Positions 44,026 through 51,975 of a stretch of DNA of 64,000 nucleotides are shown one piece after another (positions within the stretch are counted from its first letter, which is position 1; each line of letters starts with the position of its first letter). A program made the translations under genes and the position numbers. This DNA is from Variovorax sp. OK212 (lineage in GTDB: Bacteria > Pseudomonadota > Gammaproteobacteria > Burkholderiales > Burkholderiaceae_C): positions 62,001-126,000 of the forward strand of contig NZ_FOLP01000001.1 of assembly GCF_900112425.1 (NCBI RefSeq), in the 5' to 3' direction. The notes under the pieces are model-generated. The model did no database searches. It was not told the DNA's origin and worked only from the letters and a program-made list of their open reading frames with translations.

Positions 44026-44663
44026 TCGAGGGAAAGGTCGAGCACGCCGCGCGTGCCCGGGCGGGACAGCAGTTCCGAATACCAGCGCTCGAGGTTCGGC
44101 CAGTTCGGCCGGCGGTATTCGGCGCCGGGCAGGCCGAACCAGCGGTGCGCTTCGCAGCCGATCGGGATGTCGGCCATGGTGAAGCGGTCGCCGCCGATGT
44201 AGGCGCGCTTGGCGAGGTGCGCGTCGAGCATGGCGAACAGCGCCTCGCTCTCGCGCACCGAGGCGTCGATGAGCGCGAACTGGCGCTCCGCCGGCGGCGT
44301 GCGCACCCACTGGACGAAGGCGTCGCGGCTCGCGCGGTTGAGCGAGGTCTGCTGCCAGTCCATCCAGCGCTCGGCGTCGAAGCGCGCGGGCAGCTCGCTC
44401 GGGTAGAAGATGCCGTGCGAGTGCCTGGCGCAGAGGTAGCGCACGATCACGTTCGACTCCCACAGCACGACCCGCTCGGCGCCTTCGCCGTCGTCGATGG
44501 CGGGCACCATGGCGTTCGGGTTCAGCGCAAGGTATTCGGGCGTCTGCACCACGCCGAACTTGCCGCCGGCCTCGGTGCGCTGGAAGTCGAGCCCGAGCTC
44601 CTGCGCGCACCACACCACCTTGCGGACGTTGATCGAGCTGATGCGGCCCCAGATGTTGAGCAT
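44022..44663 (-). CDS. Glutathione S-transferase family protein
   Basis: A 213-residue GST. The N-terminal thioredoxin-like domain includes WGRISSINVRKVVWCAQELGLDFQR, the cis-Pro region NAMVPAIDDG and the glutathione-binding ESNVIVRYL. The helical C-terminal domain contains GGDRFTMADIPIGCEAHRW. It resembles bacterial beta/theta-like enzymes. It lies between two phzF genes (overlap with the downstream one, 39 bases from the upstream one), which suggests glutathione conjugation or isomerisation in the same pathway. Confidence 0.9.
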   Translation of the reverse strand: MLNIWGRISSINVRKVVWCAQELGLDFQRTEAGGKFGVVQTPEYLALNPNAMVPAIDDGEGAERVVLWESNVIVRYLCARHSHGIFYPSELPARFDAERWMDWQQTSLNRASRDAFVQWVRTPPAERQFALIDASVRESEALFAMLDAHLAKRAYIGGDRFTMADIPIGCEAHRWFGLPGAEYRRPNWPNLERWYSELLSRPGTRGVLDLSLE

Positions 44664-44702
44664 GGACAGTTTTCCTTTTCTTTATGGATTCGTTGCGTCG
44701 AC

Positions 44703-45554
44703 TTACGCCGCCATGACGCGCGCGGTGCCCGACACGCGGATGGAGCTGCCGGCCGTGGGCGAAATGTCGGCATGCAGCTTCGACAACATGCCCATGTCTT
44801 CACCCTGCACCACGTCGATGGCGCCGCCGTGCGGCCATCCGAGGTCGCGCAGGTAGCCGGCCAGTGCCGCCGTGGCGGCGCCGGTCGCGGGGTCTTCGTA
44901 GACACCGCCGGACGCGAAGGGGTTGCGCGTGTGGAACAGCCGCGGGGTCTCGGCATGCACGAGGACCATGGTGGCGAGCCCGGCACCGGTCATGAGCTTG
45001 CGGCCGGCCTCGAAGTCGTAGGCCATGGCGGCCAGCCTGGCGCGGCTTTTCAGCGCCAGCACCACGTGGTCGGCGCCGCCGTGGATCAGCGCGAGGGGAA
45101 TGCGCGGGTCGAGGTCGCCGGGGGTCAGCGCGAACAGGGCCATGGCGGCGGCGGTCATTTCGGGCGTGGCTGCGGCGCTGCGCGTGGGGGGCGACTGCAG
45201 TGCCGCCGCGATCACGCCGCCGTCGCGCCGGCCCTCGACCGTGATCTGCGCGTGGTTGATGGTCAGCGGGAACACGCCGTCGCCGTGCTGCATTGCGAGC
45301 GCGGCGCCCAGCGCGATCGTCGCGTGGCCGCAGAACGGCACTTCGGACTGCGGCGAGAAGTAGCGCACGCGCCAGCCGCTGGCGTCGCCAACGTCGTCTT
45401 TGATGCGCGTGGCAAACACGGATTCGGAAAAGCCGACTTCCGTGGCGGTGGCCTGCATCTGCGCCACCGTGGGCAGTGCGTCCGCGATGACGACGCCGGC
45501 GGGGTTGCCGCCCGTCTCGCCATGGGAGAAGGCTGCGATCTTCAGAACGTTCAT
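44703..45554 (-). CDS. PhzF family isomerase/epimerase (second copy)
   Basis: A 283-residue PhzF-like protein with clear but low similarity to the first copy. Key parts are GETGGNPAGVVIADALP, the candidate catalytic Glu in GFSESVFATRI, SEVPFCGHATIALGAAL and YEDPATGAATAALAGYL. The two copies differ in length and in most of the central region, so they probably act on different substrates or steps; this is not a recent duplication. It lies 10 bases after a LysE-type exporter gene. Confidence 0.88.
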   Translation of the reverse strand: MNVLKIAAFSHGETGGNPAGVVIADALPTVAQMQATATEVGFSESVFATRIKDDVGDASGWRVRYFSPQSEVPFCGHATIALGAALAMQHGDGVFPLTINHAQITVEGRRDGGVIAAALQSPPTRSAAATPEMTAAAMALFALTPGDLDPRIPLALIHGGADHVVLALKSRARLAAMAYDFEAGRKLMTGAGLATMVLVHAETPRLFHTRNPFASGGVYEDPATGAATAALAGYLRDLGWPHGGAIDVVQGEDMGMLSKLHADISPTAGSSIRVSGTARVMAA

Positions 45555-45564
45555 GGGCGCCTTT

Positions 45565-46221
45565 TCAGCGGGGAAAGCCGGGAGAGCTGGAAGAGGGGCG
45601 GTCGAGAAAGAGCAGGCGCACGGCCAGCCCCAGCATCACGGCGGCCAGCAGGCCGCTCTGGAAGCGCGCCGCGCCGGGGCGCTCGTGCAGCCAGCGGCCG
45701 ACCTGCCCGCTGCACGCGCCCAGCAATGTGTTGAACGCCAGCGCGGCCATCGACAGCACCACGCCGAGCTGCACCAGCTGCAGCGGCACGCTGCCGCGCG
45801 AGGGGTCGACGAACTGCGGCAGGAACACCATGAAGAACAGCAGCGCCTTCGGGTTGACCAGGTTGTTCAGCAGCGCCATGCGCACGATGCGCCCGAAGCC
45901 GGCCGGCCTGGCCTGCGCACCCGCGCGAAGCCCGCCGCCATGGCGCAAGGCCTGCACCGCGAGCCACACCAGGTACAGCGCGCCCGCATAGCGCAGCAGG
46001 TCGAACGACGGCGGCCAGGCCGCCACCAGCGCGGTGACGCCGGTGGCCGCGAACAGCGTGTGCACCAGGTCGGCCGCCGAGATGCCCAGCGCGGCCGCAA
46101 AGCCGCCGCGCGGGCCGTGGGCCACGCCGTGCGACAGCACGAACGCCATGTTCGGGCCCGGCGACAGGAACAGCGCCAGCACCGCGAGCAGGAAGAGCGA
46201 AAGTGTGGCGAGGCCGATCAA
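45565..46221 (-). CDS. LysE/RhtB family amino-acid exporter (second of three)
   Basis: A 218-residue exporter starting LIGLATLSLFLLAVLALFLSPGPN, with the SPGPN signature, and MALLNNLVNPKALLFFMVFLPQFV in the middle. The only start that fits the family is TTG at 46221, with AGGAG 7 bases upstream. It is 41 bases after the aminotransferase gene. Sequence differs greatly from the other two exporters of the cluster. Confidence 0.86.
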   Translation of the reverse strand: MIGLATLSLFLLAVLALFLSPGPNMAFVLSHGVAHGPRGGFAAALGISAADLVHTLFAATGVTALVAAWPPSFDLLRYAGALYLVWLAVQALRHGGGLRAGAQARPAGFGRIVRMALLNNLVNPKALLFFMVFLPQFVDPSRGSVPLQLVQLGVVLSMAALAFNTLLGACSGQVGRWLHERPGAARFQSGLLAAVMLGLAVRLLFLDRPSSSSPGFPR

Positions 46222-46262
46222 GGAAGGCTCCTGGCGTGGGGCGTGATTCGCTGTGGTCGAAC

Positions 46263-47465
46263 TCAGATCTGCGCGGCAGCCAGCTGCTTGTCGCCCAGCA
46301 GCACCAGCTCCTCGCGCAGCGTCTGCGCGAGCGCGGCGATGGCGATGTCGATCTGCTCGACGCTGGCCGTCACGAACGACAGGCGCAGCGTGCGCGGGTC
46401 GCCTTCGCCGGCGTAGAACGGCGCGCCGGGCACGAAGGCCACGTTGCGCTCCACCGCCTTGGGCAGCAGCGTGACGGTGTCCACGCCCTCGGGCAGGCGC
46501 GCCCACAGGAACATGCCGCCCTTGGGCGCGTTGAACTTCACATCCAGGCCCTTCATCTCGCGCTGGAGCGCGGCGATCATGGCGTCGCGCTGGCTCTTGT
46601 AGAGCGCGCGGATGGTGGGCACGTGGCGGTCCAGGAAGCCGTCCTTCATGACCGACGACACCATGCGCTGCGTGAAGATGGGCGTGTGCAGGTCGACGGC
46701 CTGCTTGGCCTGCAGCAGCTTCGGGTAGATCGACTTGGGCGCCACCAGGAAGCCCAGGCGCAGGCCGGGGGCCAGCACCTTCGAGAACGAGCCCAGGTAG
46801 ATCACGCCTTCGGGGTTGCGCGCGGCCAGCGGCAGCGGCGGGGCTTCGTCGAACCAGAGCTCGCCGTAGGGGTTGTCCTCGACGATCGGCAGGTTCGCGG
46901 CGGCAGCGGCGGCCGACACGGCGGCGCGGCGCTCCTCGGTCATGGTGCGGCCGGTGGGGTTCTGGAAGTTGGGCAGCAGGTACACGAAGCGTGCGTCCTT
47001 GGCCTTGGCCACGAGGTCCTCGACCACCACGCCGTCGTCGTCGCTGGCCACGCCCACGGGGTGCGGCTCCATCGGGCCGAAGGCCTGCAGCGCGCCCAGG
47101 TAGGTGGGGGTCTCCACCAGCACCTTGCTGCCCGGATCGATCAGCACCTTGGCCACCAGGTCGAGGCCTTGCTGCGAGCCGGTGGTGATGAGCACCTGCG
47201 AGGGGTCGACGTTCCACGGCAGCATGTCGGCCACGGCCTGGCGCAGCGGCGCGTAGCCTTCGCTGGCGGCATATTGCAGGGCGGCCTGGCCGTCGGTGTG
47301 CAGCACTTCGGCGCAGGCGTCGGCGAAGGCCTGGATCGGGAAGGTCTTGGGCGAGGGCAGGCCGCCGGCCAGGCTGATGATGCCGGGGCGCTCGGTGACC
47401 TTGAGGATTTCACGCAGCACCGAGGGGTTCATCTTTGCGGCGCGGGCGGCGAGTGTCCAGTTCAT
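46263..47465 (-). CDS. PLP-dependent aminotransferase (2-aminoadipate/aromatic type)
   Basis: Fold-type I class I/II aminotransferase of 400 residues. The PLP-lysine is in LGSFSKVLAPGLRLGF, with GGLPSPKTFP at the N-terminus, YAASEGYAPLRQAVA, PNFQNPTGRTM and VEDNPYGELWF. This pattern is that of LysN/2-aminoadipate and broad-specificity aminotransferases related to the MocR effector domain but without a DNA-binding part. It lies between a VOC gene (12 bases) and a LysE exporter in the cluster. It may make or remove the amino acid handled by the exporters. Confidence 0.92.
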   Translation of the reverse strand: MNWTLAARAAKMNPSVLREILKVTERPGIISLAGGLPSPKTFPIQAFADACAEVLHTDGQAALQYAASEGYAPLRQAVADMLPWNVDPSQVLITTGSQQGLDLVAKVLIDPGSKVLVETPTYLGALQAFGPMEPHPVGVASDDDGVVVEDLVAKAKDARFVYLLPNFQNPTGRTMTEERRAAVSAAAAAANLPIVEDNPYGELWFDEAPPLPLAARNPEGVIYLGSFSKVLAPGLRLGFLVAPKSIYPKLLQAKQAVDLHTPIFTQRMVSSVMKDGFLDRHVPTIRALYKSQRDAMIAALQREMKGLDVKFNAPKGGMFLWARLPEGVDTVTLLPKAVERNVAFVPGAPFYAGEGDPRTLRLSFVTASVEQIDIAIAALAQTLREELVLLGDKQLAAAQI

Positions 47466-47477
47466 GGGGGTCTTCTT

Positions 47478-47960
47478 TCAGGCGGTGAGGTGAGAGTCGG
47501 GTAGGAGCGTACAGGCGGATCGCGGAGGCCGGTCCGCCCGGAGATCGCCACGGTACACAACCTGGATTTTGTTGCCGTCCGGGTCGCGCAGGCAGGCGCC
47601 GTAATAGCCCTGGCCGTAGCGTGGGCGGGGGCCCGGCGCGCCTTCGTCGAGGCTGCCGTGGCGCAGGGCCGCCTCGTGGGCGGCGGCTACGGCAACGGGA
47701 GAGGCCGCGTCGAACGCGACCATGCTGCCGTTGCCGGCGCTGGCGGGTTCACCGTCCAGCGGGTTGTGCACATGGAAGCGCGGGAGCGCGTGCCCTGGCG
47801 CGGTCTGGCAGGCGGCCTCGGGGCCGGCGTCGGGCACGACGGGGCGGCGCGCCAGGCCCAGCGGCGCCGGCACGGCGTCGCAGGAGGTGTCGCAGAAGGC
47901 GTCGCAGAAGGCGGCGGCGCGCGGCAGGTCGGTACTGCCGACGGTGACGTGGCTGAACAT
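47478..47960 (-). CDS. VOC family protein with an expanded N-terminal loop
   Basis: A 160-residue small VOC protein. It opens FSHVTVGSTDLPRAAAF as usual, but the expected short link to APLGLARR is lengthened by FCDAFCDTSCDAVP, coded by three 12-base repeats. The ending GYYGACLRDPDGNKIQVVY is the common metal-site strand. A tail of about 20 residues follows. AGGAGAGG lies before the ATG, which overlaps the stop of the DMT exporter gene by one base (TGATG). Confidence 0.85.
   Translation of the reverse strand: MFSHVTVGSTDLPRAAAFCDAFCDTSCDAVPAPLGLARRPVVPDAGPEAACQTAPGHALPRFHVHNPLDGEPASAGNGSMVAFDAASPVAVAAAHEAALRHGSLDEGAPGPRPRYGQGYYGACLRDPDGNKIQVVYRGDLRADRPPRSACTLLPDSHLTA
47874..47909 (-). repeat. 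Three 12-base in-frame repeats within the VOC gene
   Basis: Units at 47874, 47886 and 47898 differ at two positions only and encode a Cys-Asp containing tetrapeptide three times (FCDA, FCDT, SCDA). The insertion keeps the frame and adds three cysteines to a protein family that normally has none there. Confidence 0.85.
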
Positions 47961-48928
47961 CAGCCTCTCCTGGGCGCGGCGGCGCCTGCGCTTGAGGCAG
48001 CAGGGGAGGCGCTGTTGGCCGCCGGCTGCGACAGGCGCTTGCCGATCACCACCGTGGCCACCACGGCGATGGCGAAGCCCAGCGTCACCAGGTCCAGCGG
48101 CTCGCCCAGGATCGGGATCGACGCCAGGATCGACAGGAAGGGCTGCAGCAGCTGCGTCTGGCTCACGCGCAGCGCGCCGCCCAGGGCCAGGCCGCGGTAC
48201 CAGGCGAAGAAGCCGATCCACATCGAGAACATGCCCACGTACACGAAGCCCAGCCACGACGAAGTGGCCACCGGCTGCGTCGGCCACAGCGCCAGCGTGG
48301 CCGGCAGCGTGAACGGCAGCGCCATCACGCAGACCCAGCAGATCACGCGCTCGGCGCCCAGCGACGGCGTGACCTGCGCGCCGTAGATGTAGCCGAACGA
48401 GGCCGCGATCACCGCGCCCACCAGCAGCAGGTCGGCCCACTCGAAGCCGAAGCCGAAGCCGTGCCCGGTCTGGCTCGCGCGCAGCACCGAGAACACCACC
48501 ACCAGCAGGCTGCCCGCGACGGCGCACAGCCAGAAGCCCAGCCGCGCGCGCTGGTGCAGCACCCAGGCCGCGACGGCGGCCGTGACCAGCGGCAGCAGCG
48601 CCGTCACCACCGCCGCGTGGCTGGCCGTGACCACGCGCAGCGCGTAGGCCAGCAGCAGCGGAAAGCCGATGCAGTTGCCCAGCACCGCCACGCCCAGCGA
48701 CTTCCACTGGTGCGGGGCCGGCCGCGGCGAACGCGTCACCAGCAGGAAGATGGCCGACAGCACGCCCGCCAGCGCCGCGCGCCCGAGCGTCACGAACCAC
48801 GGCGAGAGCTGGGGCGCCTCCTGCGAGCCGGTGGCCAGCCGCGTCATGGGCAGCGTGATGGCGAACATGGCCACCCCGACCACGCCGAGCCACATGCCCA
48901 GCGTCTCGTCCTTGATGTCGAGCTTCAT
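47960..48928 (-). CDS. DMT superfamily (EamA) exporter
   Basis: A 322-residue protein with ten hydrophobic helices in two EamA repeats, for example MWLGVVGVAMFAITLPMTRLA at the start and LLQPFLSILASIPILGEPLDLVTLGFAIAVVATVVIG in the second repeat. EamA proteins commonly export amino acids, peptides or their derivatives. It sits between the LysE gene (ATGA overlap at its start) and the small VOC gene, so the cluster has four exporters of two different families. Confidence 0.9.
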   Translation of the reverse strand: MKLDIKDETLGMWLGVVGVAMFAITLPMTRLATGSQEAPQLSPWFVTLGRAALAGVLSAIFLLVTRSPRPAPHQWKSLGVAVLGNCIGFPLLLAYALRVVTASHAAVVTALLPLVTAAVAAWVLHQRARLGFWLCAVAGSLLVVVFSVLRASQTGHGFGFGFEWADLLLVGAVIAASFGYIYGAQVTPSLGAERVICWVCVMALPFTLPATLALWPTQPVATSSWLGFVYVGMFSMWIGFFAWYRGLALGGALRVSQTQLLQPFLSILASIPILGEPLDLVTLGFAIAVVATVVIGKRLSQPAANSASPAASSAGAAAPRRG

Positions 48929-49524
48929 ACGCTCACCATCCACCACGCGGTGAGCACCAGCACCAGGCCCATGGCGCGGTTGAACCACAGCAGCCGCGCG
49001 CCCTTGGCGAGCCAGTCGCGCAGCAGCGCGCCGACCAGCGCATAGGCGAAGTTGCTGGCGAAGGCGTAGACCAGCATCACCGGCGCGACGATGGCGAAGC
49101 GGCCGAGCGCGTCAGGCTGGCCGGCGATCCAGCCCGCCACCAGCGTGAGCGCCAGCAGCCAGGCCTTGATGTTCACGAACTGCAGCATCACGCCCTGGCC
49201 GAAGCCGACCGACAGGTTCGCGCCGTCGGCCTTGCCGAGGGTGCCGCTGCCGCTGAGCTTGTAGGCGAGCCACAGCAGGTAGCCGATGCCCAGCGCCTTG
49301 ATGGCCACCCGCAGCGCGGGCACCGCGACCACCAGCGCGCCGATGCCGGCGGCGCTCAGCGCCAGCAGCAAGGTCCAGCCGATGGGCACGGCGAGCACGA
49401 AGCGCATGGCGCGCGGCAGGCCGCCGTTGGCCGCCAGGGCGGTCGAGAGCGTGGTGTTGGGTCCGGGCGAGAAGCTCATCGCCGTGGCCAGCACCAGCAG
49501 CGCGGTGAATTCTTGCCAGTTCAT
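48925..49524 (-). CDS. LysE/RhtB family amino-acid exporter (third, operon-proximal)
   Basis: A 199-residue six-helix exporter with TAMSFSPGPNTTLSTALAANGGL and QFVNIKAWLLALTLVAGWIAG, of the ORN/Cys-type branch (similar to EamB-like exporters). It is the first gene of the eleven-gene run. The ATG at 49524 is preferred; the ATA/GTG-rich extension to 49578 covers the operator region. Divergent to the MocR gene. Confidence 0.9.
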   Translation of the reverse strand: MNWQEFTALLVLATAMSFSPGPNTTLSTALAANGGLPRAMRFVLAVPIGWTLLLALSAAGIGALVVAVPALRVAIKALGIGYLLWLAYKLSGSGTLGKADGANLSVGFGQGVMLQFVNIKAWLLALTLVAGWIAGQPDALGRFAIVAPVMLVYAFASNFAYALVGALLRDWLAKGARLLWFNRAMGLVLVLTAWWMVSV

Positions 49525-49557
49525 GACACACACTCTAAACTTGCGACCATTACAGTG

Positions 49558-49596
49558 CCAGTACAGATAGTCGAACAATCACGGAATCTGTATTGG
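49558..49596. promoter_or_regulatory. Inverted repeat between lysE and mocR (likely MocR operator)
   Basis: CCAGTACAGAT (49558-49568) and the complement of CCAATACAGAT (49586-49596) agree at ten of eleven positions and lie 17 bases apart. An extra TACAG copy begins at 49551, 11 bases before the one in the first arm. MocR-type regulators bind paired repeats in gaps to a divergent target, so this is a strong operator candidate. It also argues against the TTG at 49593 as the mocR start. Confidence 0.6.
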
Positions 49597-49646
49597 TCAA
49601 TCCTGCGGCACAGAGCCCACAAGGCTTTTCCGGAGCACTTGAACGC

Positions 49647-51092
49647 ATGCTGACACGCACCTCCACCCAGTCGCTCACCGGGCAATTGGCCGACCGCCTG
49701 GCCGAACGCATCCGCACGCGGCTGCTGCCGCCCGGCGCCCGCCTGCCCTCGGTGCGCGAGTGCGCGCGGCAGCAGGGCGTCAGCCCGTACACCGTGGTGG
49801 CGGCCTACGACCAGTTGCTGGCGCAGGGGCTGGTCGAGGCGCGCCGGCAGCGCGGCTTCTATGTGCGGGACTCGGCGCCGATACAGGAGGGCCGTTCGAA
49901 CAACGGCGCAGAGCCCGGCGGCGTGAGCGGCATGCCGGCGGCGATGGCCGTGCAGATGATGGCCTCGCGCGTGCCGGCCGACGCCAGCTCGCTGATCCGC
50001 AGCATGTTCCACCGCCCGAGCGACAAGCCGCAGCCCGGCATGGGCGTGTTCCCGCCGGACTGGATGGCGTCGACCTTCATGCCCACGGCCGTGCGCCGCA
50101 TGACCAGCACGGCGGCGCTGCAGGAGCTGTCGCTGCAGTACGGCGAGCCGTCGGGCGACATGAGCCTGCGGCGCAGCCTGTCGCAGAAGCTGGTGGGCAT
50201 CAACGTGCCGGCCTCACCCGACCAGATCGTGACCACCATCGGCGCCACGCATGCGCTGGACATCGTGAGCCGCACGCTGCTGCGCGCGGGCGACCCGGTG
50301 ATGGTCGAGGAGCCGGGCTGGGCGCTGGAGTTCGCGCGGCTCGAGGCGCTGGGCATGCGCATCCTGCCGGTGCCGCGGCGCGCCGACGGGCCCGACCTGG
50401 AGGTGATGGCGCAGTACTGCGCGCTGCACCAGCCGAAGCTGTTCGTGAGCGTGAGCGTGCTGCACAACCCGACCGGCTACAGCCTCACGCCGGGCAGCGC
50501 GCACCGTGTGCTCCAGCTGGCCAACGCGCATGACTTCCACATCGTCGAGGACGACACCTACAGCCACCTCGCGCCCGAGCACGCCACGCGCCTGAGCGCG
50601 CTCGACGGGCTGCAGCGCACCATCTACGTGAGCGGCTTCGCGAAGATCATCGCGCCCAACTGGCGCATCGGCTTCCTGGCCGCGGCGCCCGCGCTGAAGG
50701 AGCGGCTGCTCGAAACCAAGCTGCTGGCCACGCTGACCTCGCCCACGCTGTTCGAGCGGGCCTTGTCGTGGTGCATCGACCAGGGGCAGCTGCGCCGGCA
50801 TTCGGAGCGCGTGCGCATCCGGCTCGACGGCGCGCGCGGGCGCTCGGTGAAGCTGGCCATCGCGCACGGCTGCACCTTCGCGTCGGAGCCGGCGGGGCTG
50901 TTCGGCTGGGTCGACACCGGCGTGGACACCGACGCGCTCACGCAGCGCATGCTCGACCAGGGCTACCTGCTGGCGCCGGGCTCGCTGTTCCATGCGCGCC
51001 GCCCGCCCAGCACGATGATGCGGATCAACTTCGCGACCTCGCAGGACGCGACCTTCTGGAAAGTCTTCAGCAAGGTGCGCGGCGAACTCTGA
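49647..51092 (+). CDS. MocR-type transcriptional regulator (GntR HTH + aminotransferase domain)
   Basis: A 481-residue chimera. Residues 1-75 are a GntR winged helix (LADRLAERIRTRLLPPGARLPSVRECARQQG, then YTVVAAYDQL). After a linker, from about 130 on, comes a fold-type I aminotransferase domain with PLP-lysine in YVSGFAKIIAPNWRIGF and SVLHNPTGYSL. Such proteins sense PLP or an aminated metabolite. The ATG at 49647 has CGGAG upstream; a TTG at 49593 is an alternative. It faces the eleven-gene operon and is the obvious regulator. Confidence 0.9.
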   Translation: MLTRTSTQSLTGQLADRLAERIRTRLLPPGARLPSVRECARQQGVSPYTVVAAYDQLLAQGLVEARRQRGFYVRDSAPIQEGRSNNGAEPGGVSGMPAAMAVQMMASRVPADASSLIRSMFHRPSDKPQPGMGVFPPDWMASTFMPTAVRRMTSTAALQELSLQYGEPSGDMSLRRSLSQKLVGINVPASPDQIVTTIGATHALDIVSRTLLRAGDPVMVEEPGWALEFARLEALGMRILPVPRRADGPDLEVMAQYCALHQPKLFVSVSVLHNPTGYSLTPGSAHRVLQLANAHDFHIVEDDTYSHLAPEHATRLSALDGLQRTIYVSGFAKIIAPNWRIGFLAAAPALKERLLETKLLATLTSPTLFERALSWCIDQGQLRRHSERVRIRLDGARGRSVKLAIAHGCTFASEPAGLFGWVDTGVDTDALTQRMLDQGYLLAPGSLFHARRPPSTMMRINFATSQDATFWKVFSKVRGEL

Positions 51093-51162
51093 CGGCCGCG
51101 AAAACCCCGGGGCCTTGGAGTAAGCTGGCAACACAAGAAAACCCACCCCGGAGACCTGCCGC

Positions 51163-51930
51163 ATGAGCAACACCAGCAAGCCCTTCGACTTCAGCCAATT
51201 CGTTCCCGGATTCGACTTCCTGAAGAACCTTGCCGGCGGTGCCGCCGCAGGCGCCGGCACCGGCTCGGTGCCCGGCATTCCCAGCCTGGCGAGCTGGGTG
51301 GCGCCCACGCTGAGCGTGGAAGAAGTCGACAAGCGCATCCAGGAACTCAAGACCGTGCAGTACTGGCTCGAGCAGAACGGCCATGCGCTGAAGGCGACGA
51401 TCCAGGCGCTCGAGGTGCAGAAGATGACCTTGTCGACACTGCGCGGCATGAACGTGCGCATGGAAGACATCGCCAGCGCGTTCACCAAGCAGGCGAGCGC
51501 GATGGCGCCGGCGCCCGCCGCGCCGGAGCCCGAGGAGGTCGAAGAGGTCGAGGAATTCGAAGAGGTCGAGGACGAGGCGCCCGAAGAGGAAACGCCCGCG
51601 CCGAAGAAGCCGCGCGCCAGGGCGTCGGCCGGTGCCAAGGCCGGCGGCGCCGGCGTGGTCGACCCGATGCAATGGTGGGGCTCGCTCACCGAGCAGTTCC
51701 AGCAGATCGCCAGTTCGGCGCTGCAGGACGCGGCCCAGCTGAAGGTGCCCGCCATGGCGCAGCCGCTGGCCGACGTGGTCGGCCAGGCGATGGGCAGGCC
51801 CGCCGCGGCGAAGAAGGCCGCGCCAGCCAAGACCGCAGCCAGGACCGCCGCTAAGAAGGCGGCCGCCACGCCGGCCGCCAAGAAGAAGACCGCGACCGCC
51901 GCCCGCAAGCGAACCTCCGGCCGGCGCTGA
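51163..51930 (+). CDS. phaM: PhaM-like polyhydroxyalkanoate granule protein
   Basis: A 255-residue protein like the PhaM of Cupriavidus, which activates PHA synthase and ties granules to the nucleoid. The N-terminal conserved part is FDFSQFVPGFDFLKNLAGG with the helix VDKRIQELKTVQYWLEQN. An acidic stretch (about 126-145, mostly Glu) and a middle WWGSLTEQFQQIASSAL segment follow. The C-terminus is made of Lys/Ala/Pro-rich PAKKA-like repeats able to bind DNA. A CGGAG site precedes the ATG. No PHA synthase gene is in the window. Confidence 0.85.
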   Translation: MSNTSKPFDFSQFVPGFDFLKNLAGGAAAGAGTGSVPGIPSLASWVAPTLSVEEVDKRIQELKTVQYWLEQNGHALKATIQALEVQKMTLSTLRGMNVRMEDIASAFTKQASAMAPAPAAPEPEEVEEVEEFEEVEDEAPEEETPAPKKPRARASAGAKAGGAGVVDPMQWWGSLTEQFQQIASSALQDAAQLKVPAMAQPLADVVGQAMGRPAAAKKAAPAKTAARTAAKKAAATPAAKKKTATAARKRTSGRR

Positions 51931-51975
51931 CGTCATACACACATATTTTCCGAAGAGAACGGGTTGGCACGCATC

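Noticed and set aside
43093..45554. Recent tandem duplication of the phzF gene
   Set aside because: The two PhzF proteins share motifs only; length and most of the sequence differ, so the copies are old or independently acquired.
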